From DASQVO01 sp035640715 (GTDB lineage: Bacteria; Actinomycetota; Actinomycetes; Streptosporangiales; Streptosporangiaceae): a stretch of 19,189 bases of DNA. Within the stretch, counting starts at the first letter, position 1; every line of letters starts with the position of its first letter. The position numbers and the translations under genes are program-made. The DNA is taken from NCBI GenBank assembly GCA_035640715.1, contig DASQVO010000552.1:1-19189 (forward strand), given 5' to 3'. The notes below the pieces were generated by a model. That model saw only the letters and a list, made by a program, of their open reading frames with translations. It was not told where the DNA came from and did not search any database. Shown in pieces: positions 6,290 to 15,328 of the stretch.

Positions 6290-7405
6290 ATGGCAGCCGT
6301 CGCGGTCACAGGTACAGGGTTTCCCCGGACGGGCTGGCGTCGCGTCGCCTTCGCGATGCTGGCCGTGGCGTGGGGCGCGAACCAGTTCTCGCCTCTCCTC
6401 ATCGTCTACCGTCACGATCTCGGCCTGGACGCCGGCGTGCTCGCCGGGCTGTTCGGCATCTACGCCGCAGCCCTCATCCCGGGGCTGCTCATTGGCGGGC
6501 CCGTTTCGGACCGCATCGGGCGTCGTCCGGTAGTGATCCCGTTCGTCGTGGCGTCGCTGCTCGCGACGTTGCTGTTCATGCTGGGCCCGCGCTCGCTGGC
6601 GGTCATCGCCGCCGGCCGGGCGCTCGCGGGCCTGTGCTCAGGTGTGGTATTCGGCTCGGCGGCCGCCTGGGTGCAGGAGCTCTCCGAAGATCCCGGGACC
6701 AGCGCGCGGCGCTCGGCGGTCGCGATGTCGGCCGGTTTCGGGCTGGGGCCGGCCGTGGCAGCGGTACTGGCTCAGTGGGCCGGGGACCCGCTCGTGCTGC
6801 CCTACCTGCCGCATGTGGTCATCGGCGTGGCCGCGCTGGCGTTTGTCGTCCTGCCGCAGGAAGTGACAAGCGCAGGCAGCCTGTCGGTCGGCTTCGCCGG
6901 CCTGGTGACGGCCGTGACCATCGGCAGCGCAGTCGCCGCCCAGCCGCTGGCGCGGCGGCTGGAGGCGCGGCGCCGGCTGGCGGGGAATGTCGCCGGTCTC
7001 GCCTGCGCGGCCGCGGGCGCGATACTGGCCATCGTCGCGGTGGCGACGGCGGACCGGGCCGTCGCGATCGCCTGCGCCGTGATCTTCGGGCTCGCTTACG
7101 GATTCTGCCTGGTCTCCGGCCTGCGCGAATCCGAGCGCCTCGCGGACCCCGGCGAGCACGGGGCCGTCGTCGCCTGCTACTACGTGCTGACCTACGTCGG
7201 CTTTGGCGCCGCCTACCTCGTCGATGGCCTCAACGCGGTGATCGGCCGGGCGGACGCCTTCGTCGCGCTCGCGGCCGCCGCGGCGGTTTCCGCGGTGTGG
7301 ATGGGTGCCTATACAGCGGGATCCCGGACCCCGGAGCGGCGGGCCGGGGCCGATGAGGCGGCCACGGACCACATGCGCTCGGAAGGGGCCGCGCGGACTA
7401 CCTGA
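6290..7405 (+). CDS. MFS transporter, apparently lacking one transmembrane segment
   Basis: A 371-residue major facilitator superfamily protein. The loop 2-3 signature is present as GGPVSDRIGRRPVVIP, and an arginine-bearing GRALAGLCSGVVFGSAAAWV marks TM4. I count 11 hydrophobic segments: six up to YLPHVVIGVAALAFVVLP, then directly LSVGFAGLVTAVTIGSAVAA, which aligns with TM8 of relatives, and four more. The long cytosolic loop and TM7 expected between TM6 and TM8 are missing, and the total length is short (usually 390-420). An in-frame deletion between two similar 'VLP' stretches would explain this. The tail (about residues 345-371) is hydrophilic. There is no strong Shine-Dalgarno, so the message may be leaderless. 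It is divergent from the ArsR-type gene, suggesting drug or metabolite export under its control. Substrate unknown; function doubtful if TM7 is really absent. Confidence 0.8.
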   Translation: MAAVAVTGTGFPRTGWRRVAFAMLAVAWGANQFSPLLIVYRHDLGLDAGVLAGLFGIYAAALIPGLLIGGPVSDRIGRRPVVIPFVVASLLATLLFMLGPRSLAVIAAGRALAGLCSGVVFGSAAAWVQELSEDPGTSARRSAVAMSAGFGLGPAVAAVLAQWAGDPLVLPYLPHVVIGVAALAFVVLPQEVTSAGSLSVGFAGLVTAVTIGSAVAAQPLARRLEARRRLAGNVAGLACAAAGAILAIVAVATADRAVAIACAVIFGLAYGFCLVSGLRESERLADPGEHGAVVACYYVLTYVGFGAAYLVDGLNAVIGRADAFVALAAAAAVSAVWMGAYTAGSRTPERRAGADEAATDHMRSEGAARTT

Positions 7406-7848
7406 GCTGCGGATGCGGGATCGCGGCGGACGCCGTCGGCTCTTTCCCGGACCGCCGGGAGCCTGGATCACTGGCCACCCGATGCCTGGCTGGCGCGCGG
7501 GGGCTCCGGCCAGGTAGCTATGCGGCCCCGGTGACGCCCCCCGGTGTCACCGGGGCCGCTCCGCAAACGAACCGACCAGCCCGTCACCTCGATACGGCAG
7601 GGTCCGTTGTGCCCGTGGCGCCCTGACTGCCCCCCCGTGCTGTGCAGCCTGTCTGCCAGCGACCTCCGCACAGCCGGTCAAGAGGGCGCGGCACACGCTC
7701 GCCCTGTCGCGAGGATGCATCGACGGCTATCGTGATGTTCGTTGCGTGCTGAACTGAGGCTGCCATGCCGCCGGCGGCACGCACATCCTTAACATGGCTA
7801 GTTCCCAGCTGGCAATCAGCTGACCCGGAGCCGGGCCGGGCCTGGGCC
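7406..7848. other. Convergent intergenic region without a recognisable gene
   Basis: 443 nt between the MFS stop and the stop of the FAD/iron-sulfur dehydrogenase. It contains the strong hairpin at 7522-7559, a perfect 14-bp palindrome tgccgccggcggca at 7766-7779 and a cagctg pair separated by 5 nt at 7806-7822. Open frames here give Arg/Pro/Ser-rich translations with no family resemblance, so I call no gene. Confidence 0.5.
7522..7559. terminator. Perfect 14-bp stem hairpin, probable bidirectional terminator
   Basis: gcggccccggtgac (7522-7535) is exactly complementary to gtcaccggggccgc (7546-7559) across a 10-nt loop. There is no U-tract, as is common for actinobacterial terminators. It lies between two convergent genes, 117 nt after the MFS stop and about 290 nt past the dehydrogenase stop on the other strand. 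Confidence 0.65.
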
Positions 7849-10800
7849 TTAACGGCGGGCCGCCCGGGCGGCCGCGGCACCGGCGGCCGCGGCACCGGCG
7901 GTGACCGCGGCGAGTGTGGCGATCCGGGCGGCCCGTGACGGCGCGGCAGGCCGCGGCGCGGCACGCTCCTCCGGCCGGCTGGCCGGCAGGTCGCCCGCCG
8001 CGTCGAGCAGCTCGGCGAGGTGCATCGCTTCCCGTCCGCCGCTGTCGAGCTCATGAATCTGGGTCCGGCAGCTGAATCCGTCGGCGAGGATCACCGCGTC
8101 CGGGGCGGCGCTGCGCAACCGGGGGAGCAGGACCCGCTCGGCGCAGGCACGGCTGACCTCCCCGTGCCCGGCCTGGAAGCCGAAGTTGCCTGCCAGCCCG
8201 CAGCACCCGGATTCGAGCTGTTCGGCGGTGGCGCCGGCCGCGCTGAGCAGGCGGGCGTCGGCGTCCCACGTCATGACCGCGTGCTGATGGCAGTGCACCT
8301 GCGCCAGCACCTGGCGCTGCAGGGACGGCGGGCGCCAGCCGGGCGTGTGCTCGGTGAGCAGTTCGGCAAGGGTGAGCGTGTGGTCGCGCAGCCGCAGCAC
8401 GCCCTGGTCATCAGGGAAAAGCTCGACGGCATCCGAACGGAACACAGCCGTGCAGCTCGGCTCGAGGCCCACGACATAACCGCCGCCGCGGACGTGCGCG
8501 GCAAGCTGAGCCACGGTCCGCGAGAGCACCCGCTTCGCGGTGGCGAGCTGCCCGGTGGACACCCATGTCAGCCCGCAGCACAGCGGCTCGGCCGGCATAT
8601 CCACCCGCCATCCCGCGGATTCGAGTACCCGGACCGCTGCCTGTCCGACGTGCGGGTGGAAATGGTTGGTGAACGTGTCGGGCCACAGCAGCACCGTGCC
8701 GAGCCGGCCGTCGCCGCGGGGGCCACGCCGGGCGTACCAGCTCTGCAATGTCTCACCGGCGAACAGCGGGACCTCGCGCGGTTCCACGCCAGCGGCCAGC
8801 GCGGCGACGCGGTGCAGCACAGGGGTGTGTGTCAGCGTGTTAAAGGCGCCGGACAGCCGCAGCCTGGAGGCTAGGGCGACCATGGCCGGCAGCCACCCCA
8901 GTGCCAGATCAGAGCGCGGGCGGCGCCATTGCCGGCCCTGCCAGTGATGAGCAAGGAACTCCGCCTTATATGTTGCCATGTCGACATTTGCCGGGCAGTC
9001 GGTCTTGCATCCCTTGCACGCCAGGCACAGGTCGAGCGCGTCACGCACCGCCGTGGAACGCCAGCCGTCCGAGACGGGGGAGTCACCGTGCCCGTTCAGC
9101 ATCTCGAACAGGAGCCGGGCACGTCCCCGGGTGGAATGCTCCTCCTCGCCGGTGGCCTGGTAGGACGGGCACATCACCGCGCCGTTCGGGTGCGCGTGCT
9201 GGCGGCACTTGCCGACGCCGACGCAGCGGTTCGCGGCCTGCGCGAAGGAGCCGCCGTCATGCGGGTAGCGGAAAAACAGGTCCTGCGGCGTGGCCGGCGC
9301 CCAGTCGCCGCCGAGGCGCAGGTGCTCGTCGAGCCGGGCAGGGTGCACCACCTTGCCGGGATTCATCTTGTTGCGGGGGTCGAATATCGCCTTGAGCTCC
9401 TCGAAGGCGCGTATCAGGTCGCCGCCGAACATGCGGCCGAGCAGTTCGCCGCGTGACTGGCCGTCGCCGTGCTCGCCGGACAGCGAGCCGCCGTAGGAGG
9501 AGACGAGGTCTGCGGCCCGTTCCATGAACCGCCGGTAGGTGGCAACCCCTTCAGTGCTGTAGAGGCCGAACGGTATGCGGGTGTGCACGCAGCCCTGGCC
9601 AAAGTGGCCGTACAGGCTGGGCCCCGTGTCGCTGCTGTAGCCGAACTCGTCATAGAGGTGCTGAAGGTCCCGCAGGTAATCACCCAGACGGCTGGGATGG
9701 ACGGCGGAGTCCTCCCAGCCCTCGAAGGTGTCCGGCCGGTGCGGCACGTGCGCGGTCGCGCCCAGCCCGGCCTCGCGGACCTGCCACAGCTCATCCTCGC
9801 GAGCAGGGTCGTCGAGAAACGCGACGTTCGGGTCGTGCTCGGTGTCGTGCAGCGCGTCCAGCATGCCCTCGGCCGCGGCATCGACCTCCTTGCGGCTGCC
9901 GGCCCCGAACTGCACCATCAGGTACGCCGATCCTTCCGGCAGCTCCCGGAGCGCCTGGGGATTGAGGTGCTTGATCTGCTCGTCGTGGATAAGCCGGTGA
10001 TCGAGGCCTTCCAGCGCGATGGGGTCATGCGGCAGGACCGCCGGCACGGCGTCGGCGGCGCGGTCGATGCTCGGGTAGCCGAGTACCACCAGGCTGCGCT
10101 CCTTGAACACCGGGACCAGCCGCAGCTTGGCACGCAGCACAGTGATGAGCGTGGACTCGCTGCCCACCAGCAGGCCCGCGACGTCGAAGTGGTGCTCGGG
10201 CAGGAGCGAGTCGAGGTTGTAGCCGGAGACACGCCGCGGGATGTCCGGGTAGCGCTCGCGAATCTGGCCTTCGTAGGTGTCACGGAGCCGGCGCAGGCTG
10301 CGGTAGATCGCGGCCCGCCGGTCGCCGCGGCGTTCAATGGCCGCGTACTCCTCATCACTCGTCTGGCCGCACCAGAACCGAGTGCCGTCGTAAAGCAGGA
10401 CCTCCAGGCCGGCGATGTTGTCGACCACCTTGCCGGTGCGCTGCGCCGTCGCGCCGCATGAGTTGTTGCCGATCATGCCGCCCAGGGTGCAGTTCATGTG
10501 GGTGGCCGGCTCGGGGCCGAACCGCAGCCCGTACCGGGATAGCTGGTCGTTGAGCACGTCCAGCACGATCCCCGGCTCGACCACGCAGGTGCGCTCCTCC
10601 GGGTCGACCGACACGACACGGTGGCAGTATTTCGACCAGTCCAGAACGACGGCGGTGTTGGTGCACTGCCCGGCCAGGCTGGTGCCGCCGCCGCGGGACA
10701 GCAGCGGGACGTCATGCTCACGGCAGACCGCGACGGCCTCGGCACCGCTGTCAACGCTGCGCGGCAGCACCACGCCGATCGGGACCTGCCGGAAGTTGGA

Positions 10801-10998
10801 GGCATCAGTGGAATAGGCGGCCCTGCTTCCGGCGTCGAAGCGGACCTCACCGTCGACACGGTCCCGCAGGTCCTGTTCGAGCCGGTGCACATCGACGTCG
10901 CCGGGCACGGCCGCGCCCATGCCGTCGCGGGCCATCCCGGCCGCGATGGGCCGGGTCCCGGTCATCGGGTCACCCCGGTTGTGGCGTGGCGCTGGCAC
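7849..10998 (-). CDS. FAD-linked oxidase / iron-sulfur dehydrogenase (D-lactate or glycolate type)
   Basis: A 1049-residue fusion protein. The FAD-binding PCMH domain covers about residues 70-215 (SRGGGTSLAGQ 101-111; LGGMIGNNSCGA 172-183). The FAD-oxidase C-terminal domain covers about 225-555 and ends with SGEHGDGQSRGELLG (507-521) and FDPRNKMNPGKV (539-550). A ferredoxin-like part follows with cysteines 592, 598 and 610 and then C658-X2-C661-X2-C664-X3-C668-P. Two CCG cysteine-rich repeats follow (C807/C808 with C849; C932/C933 with C977). This architecture is that of quinone- or cytochrome-linked D-2-hydroxyacid dehydrogenases (Dld II, glycolate oxidase, D-2-hydroxyglutarate dehydrogenase), which oxidise the acid and pass electrons through the clusters. 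The substrate is not resolved. The C-terminal ~50 residues are Ala-rich. Start: GTG 10998 lies 13 nt from aggagg; an in-frame ATT at 11004 has better spacing; M12, M22 or M27 are alternatives. Confidence 0.85.
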   Translation of the reverse strand: MPAPRHNRGDPMTGTRPIAAGMARDGMGAAVPGDVDVHRLEQDLRDRVDGEVRFDAGSRAAYSTDASNFRQVPIGVVLPRSVDSGAEAVAVCREHDVPLLSRGGGTSLAGQCTNTAVVLDWSKYCHRVVSVDPEERTCVVEPGIVLDVLNDQLSRYGLRFGPEPATHMNCTLGGMIGNNSCGATAQRTGKVVDNIAGLEVLLYDGTRFWCGQTSDEEYAAIERRGDRRAAIYRSLRRLRDTYEGQIRERYPDIPRRVSGYNLDSLLPEHHFDVAGLLVGSESTLITVLRAKLRLVPVFKERSLVVLGYPSIDRAADAVPAVLPHDPIALEGLDHRLIHDEQIKHLNPQALRELPEGSAYLMVQFGAGSRKEVDAAAEGMLDALHDTEHDPNVAFLDDPAREDELWQVREAGLGATAHVPHRPDTFEGWEDSAVHPSRLGDYLRDLQHLYDEFGYSSDTGPSLYGHFGQGCVHTRIPFGLYSTEGVATYRRFMERAADLVSSYGGSLSGEHGDGQSRGELLGRMFGGDLIRAFEELKAIFDPRNKMNPGKVVHPARLDEHLRLGGDWAPATPQDLFFRYPHDGGSFAQAANRCVGVGKCRQHAHPNGAVMCPSYQATGEEEHSTRGRARLLFEMLNGHGDSPVSDGWRSTAVRDALDLCLACKGCKTDCPANVDMATYKAEFLAHHWQGRQWRRPRSDLALGWLPAMVALASRLRLSGAFNTLTHTPVLHRVAALAAGVEPREVPLFAGETLQSWYARRGPRGDGRLGTVLLWPDTFTNHFHPHVGQAAVRVLESAGWRVDMPAEPLCCGLTWVSTGQLATAKRVLSRTVAQLAAHVRGGGYVVGLEPSCTAVFRSDAVELFPDDQGVLRLRDHTLTLAELLTEHTPGWRPPSLQRQVLAQVHCHQHAVMTWDADARLLSAAGATAEQLESGCCGLAGNFGFQAGHGEVSRACAERVLLPRLRSAAPDAVILADGFSCRTQIHELDSGGREAMHLAELLDAAGDLPASRPEERAAPRPAAPSRAARIATLAAVTAGAAAAGAAAARAARR

Positions 10999-11011
10999 CT
11001 CAATGTCCAGA

Positions 11012-11017
11012 CCTCCT
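11012..11017 (-). promoter_or_regulatory. Shine-Dalgarno upstream of the FAD/iron-sulfur dehydrogenase
   Basis: A full aggagg on the minus strand is placed 13 nt before the GTG at 10998 but 7 nt before an in-frame ATT (11004-11002). The unusual distance makes the exact start uncertain. Confidence 0.45.
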
Positions 11018-11036
11018 CAGCGTCGCGATTGCGTGC

Positions 11037-11058
11037 CTGACCGTCAGCTGACGATCAG
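11037..11058. promoter_or_regulatory. 22-bp dyad-symmetric site upstream of the dehydrogenase gene (candidate operator)
   Basis: The perfect core cgtcagctgacg (12 bp, 11042-11053) is flanked by one mismatched pair and then by ctga/tcag, so 20 of 22 bases obey the symmetry. It lies 20 nt upstream of the Shine-Dalgarno. Dyads of this size are typical of GntR-, TetR- or MarR-type regulators, which often control hydroxyacid dehydrogenase genes, but no such regulator is adjacent. Confidence 0.45.
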
Positions 11059-11242
11059 GCCCTCTCGCGGGCGCTACCCGGATCCGGTCCGGGCATGCCA
11101 TCGATTGCACCGCCTGCTCCAGGCGCGCGGCACTAGCGCACGGGATGCGGTGCCCGGGCCACGCCGGGCAGCGGGGAGGGAGCCGCCGGTCATGCCCCGG
11201 CACCGGCCAGGAGGCCGGGCCGTTGCGGCTGCCTGGCGCTGG

Positions 11243-13231
<1,989 letters not shown>

Positions 13232-13395
13232 GGACCTATCTCCATGCTGTCAGTCTGCCCCACGCACATCGCATCATTGCCGTGCCCCGGCTGTAGATTC
13301 CCTGAACGTCCGCGCCAAGCCTCGCTCCGGCCGCCGGCCGGGCCTGCCAGCCAGGCACTTCCGGGCGACGCGCAGGTGCGGTAGTTTCCGGCTTT

Positions 13396-13857
13396 ATGCC
13401 GAAGGCTGCCCTTAATGGGACCGAGATCAACTACGCCGGCACTGGTGGCGACGGGCCGGTCGTCGTGCTCAGCCACGGGTTCTTGATGGACCAGTCGATG
13501 TTCGCGCCGCAGGTAAAGGCACTGGCGCCGGAGTTCCGGGTGCTGACATGGGATCAGCGCGGCCACGGCTGGGATCAAAGTGGCCAGGGCGGAACTCCGG
13601 CGCGAGGGCCGTTCAGCTACTGGGACTCGGCGCGAGACCTGCTGGCGCTGCTCGACCATCTTGGCGTCCAGCGCGCCGTGCTCGGCACGTCTCCTCCTCT
13701 TGCAGCCCCGATACGCACCGAACTCGGCCACTGGTCACCGTGCTGGCCTGTCCTTCCGTATGCCCGGTGTGACCTGGCGAGGTCGCGCTGTCGGTGCGGG
13801 CGCTTAGCCTTTTGGCCGTGGCGATGGCGCGATCCGGGAGGGAACCTCGATGGCTGA
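13396..13857 (+). pseudogene. Truncated alpha/beta hydrolase remnant
   Basis: The frame starts well, with EINYAGTG, VVVLSHGFLMDQSMFAPQV (oxyanion motif HGF, residues 27-29), then WDQRGHG, and GPFSYWDSARDLLALLDHLG up to VQRAVLG (residue 97, base 13686). In this family the next residues should be the GxSxGG nucleophile elbow, but the frame changes to TSPPLAAPIRTELGHW and ends in Arg/Cys/Trp-rich sequence. Nucleophile, acid and histidine are all absent. A tandem duplication of seven codons (WDQRGHG, WDQSGQG; 13549-13590) sits inside the conserved part. The reading frame stops inside the start of the following MmcQ/YjbR gene. I infer that about two thirds of the gene was deleted. It may still be transcribed from the FtsH-divergent region. 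Confidence 0.7.
13549..13590 (+). repeat. 21-bp tandem duplication inside the hydrolase remnant
   Basis: Copy 1 (13549-13569) and copy 2 (13570-13590) both start with tgggatca and match at about 17 of 21 positions. They encode WDQRGHG and WDQSGQG. Relatives have this segment once, so an in-frame duplication occurred and has since diverged. Confidence 0.6.
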
Positions 13858-14245
13858 CGCCGACGACGTACGCCGCCTGGCCCTGGCCTTGCCTCACGTG
13901 GAGGAGATCGACAGCGACGGCTTCGACTTCCGGGTGGGCGGTAAGGGATTCGTCTGGTCATATCCCGAGCGCAGGCCGGGCACGCCCCGGCGCATCCGGA
14001 CCGACATTGCGGTGCTGTACGTCGGCGACGAGGCCGAGAAGCAGGCGCTGCTCCTCGGCGAGCCCCGGGTCTTTTTCACCGCGCCCGAGTACGGCAACTG
14101 GCCGCTGGTACTGCTGCGGCTGGCCGAGGTTGATGTCGGGCGCCTGGCTGAGCTCGTCACCGACGCGTGGCGGATGCGGGCACCAGAAGCGCTCGCCGCC
14201 GGGTTTGGCGGGGGAGGCGACCTGCCCGGTTCCGCGCCAGGCTGA
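13850..14245 (+). CDS. MmcQ/YjbR family protein
   Basis: A 131-residue protein with gggaggg 7 nt before ATG 13850. It begins MADADDVRRLALALPHVEE and continues DGFDFRVGGKGFVWSYPER, then EKQALLLGEPRVFFTAPEYG, NWPLVLLRLAEVDVGRLAEL and LVTDAWRMRAPEAL. The order 'ALxLPxVEE...FRVxxKxFaw...fxxpxY..wp.vlvrL..vd..eL.ell..aWr..AP' is the signature of the MmcQ/YjbR fold, related to double-wing DNA-binding proteins. The molecular role of the family is not settled. The last 20 residues, Gly-rich, are variable. It overlaps the tail of the broken hydrolase frame by 8 nt and has no clear operon partner. Confidence 0.85.
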   Translation: MADADDVRRLALALPHVEEIDSDGFDFRVGGKGFVWSYPERRPGTPRRIRTDIAVLYVGDEAEKQALLLGEPRVFFTAPEYGNWPLVLLRLAEVDVGRLAELVTDAWRMRAPEALAAGFGGGGDLPGSAPG

Positions 14246-14431
14246 GCAGGGCCGGCCAGCAGATCGCGGGCAGACGGCCATGCCAGGGACAGCTACCACG
14301 CGCAGGCCGCATGTTACGCCATGTTGCCACTCCTGGTAAGGCAGGACTAAGCGCTGCACCGGGAACTCTCCGGATCGCGCTTTCCAGCCGCCGTTCGGCC
14401 GCGACCCGACGGTTCCAAACCGATACCGCCG

Positions 14432-15208
14432 CTATCTCTGGCATGCCGGGCACCAGAACCTGACCCGCTCCTCGCCGGCGGTGCCCTGTTCGCCCCTGCT
14501 TATCCTCGTCCCGCATCGCCGACATGGCTGGCCTGCCTGTCCGTACACCCAGCTCTGCCGGCCCGGCCTGGTGTCTCCGGTCGTCACCTGGCCGATCCGC
14601 GTCTTGTTCGCGTCGAGCAATCGCCGCCCTAGTTCTACCAGGGCATCCAGGTCTGCCACGTCGCCCACCGGTCGCCACGGGTTGACGCCACGCAGGAACA
14701 GCATCTCCGCAAGAAAAAAATTGCCGATCCCCGCCAGGTTCCGCTGGTCGAGCAAGGCCTCCCCGGCTGGCCGTGCCGGGTCGGCGCGCAGGCGCCGTAC
14801 CGCCTCGGCGCGGTCCCAGTCCGGGCCCAGCAGGTCCGGGCCGAGATGCCCGGTGACCCGCTGTTCCTGCCCGGTGGGCAGCACCTCGACAACGCCGAGC
14901 TGATACCCGACCGCCTGCCAGGCGCCGTTAGCGAGGATAAGCCGGATCCGGTGACTGTCCCGCAGGCGCTCAGACGCAGGCCTGACCCGCCAGGAGCCGT
15001 CCATCCGGAGATGGGTATGAATCGTCAGTCCGTTATCCGTGCGGATGAGCAGGTGCTTGCCCCGTGAGACGACGGCCGTGACGGCGTGGCCCGCCAGATC
15101 CGTGGCCGCGAAACGTGGCACGCGGAAATCGCTGCGCGTCAGCATCCGGCCGGCGAGTGCCTCCCGGAGCCGCTGCGCGGTATACCAGACCACGTCACCC
15201 TCAGGCAT
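14432..15208 (-). CDS. nei: Fpg/Nei-family DNA glycosylase (endonuclease VIII type)
   Basis: A 258-residue base excision repair enzyme. I chose ATG 15208 because it gives MPEGDVVWYTAQRLREAL. In this family Met is removed and Pro forms the Schiff base with the damaged site, with Glu beside it as general acid. The frame is open 39 codons further upstream, but these are not family-like. Seen further: SRGKHLLIRTDNGLTIHTHLRMDG (the catalytic Lys region), LLDQRNLAGIGNFFLAEMLF (H2TH motif) and the C-terminal zinc finger CRRCGTRISRGEQG with FWCPACQR ending the protein (four cysteines). The PEGD start with VVWYTA resembles the actinobacterial Nei2 group, which excises oxidised pyrimidines. Monocistronic; the 120-nt upstream gap carries a 20-bp direct repeat. 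Confidence 0.88.
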   Translation of the reverse strand: MPEGDVVWYTAQRLREALAGRMLTRSDFRVPRFAATDLAGHAVTAVVSRGKHLLIRTDNGLTIHTHLRMDGSWRVRPASERLRDSHRIRLILANGAWQAVGYQLGVVEVLPTGQEQRVTGHLGPDLLGPDWDRAEAVRRLRADPARPAGEALLDQRNLAGIGNFFLAEMLFLRGVNPWRPVGDVADLDALVELGRRLLDANKTRIGQVTTGDTRPGRQSWVYGQAGQPCRRCGTRISRGEQGTAGEERVRFWCPACQR

Positions 15209-15230
15209 GTGCTCCAGCATGCACCGTAGG

Positions 15231-15270
15231 CCGGCGTGCTGTGAAACACGCCGGCGTGGTGTGAAACGGC
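15231..15270. repeat. Two tandem 20-bp repeats upstream of nei
   Basis: Copy 1 (15231-15250) and copy 2 (15251-15270) share ccggcgtg, one mismatch, then tgtgaaac; 16 of the first 17 bases are identical. They lie 23-62 nt upstream of the nei start on the opposite strand, a position suited to a regulator binding twice on the same DNA face. Confidence 0.5.
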
Positions 15271-15328
15271 GCGCCGGCCTGGCGGGATACCTGTGCGGGA
15301 CGGGAATCGGGCAGCCGCCCATCACGGG

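Noticed and set aside
9469..10461. 330-codon plus-strand frame within the FAD/iron-sulfur dehydrogenase gene
   Set aside because: It is the antisense shadow of a long gene with clear FAD and Fe-S motifs; GC-rich codon bias opens such frames.
15209..15325. N-terminal extension of the Nei frame
   Set aside because: The catalytic proline must follow the initiator Met directly, so MPEGD at 15208 is the start.
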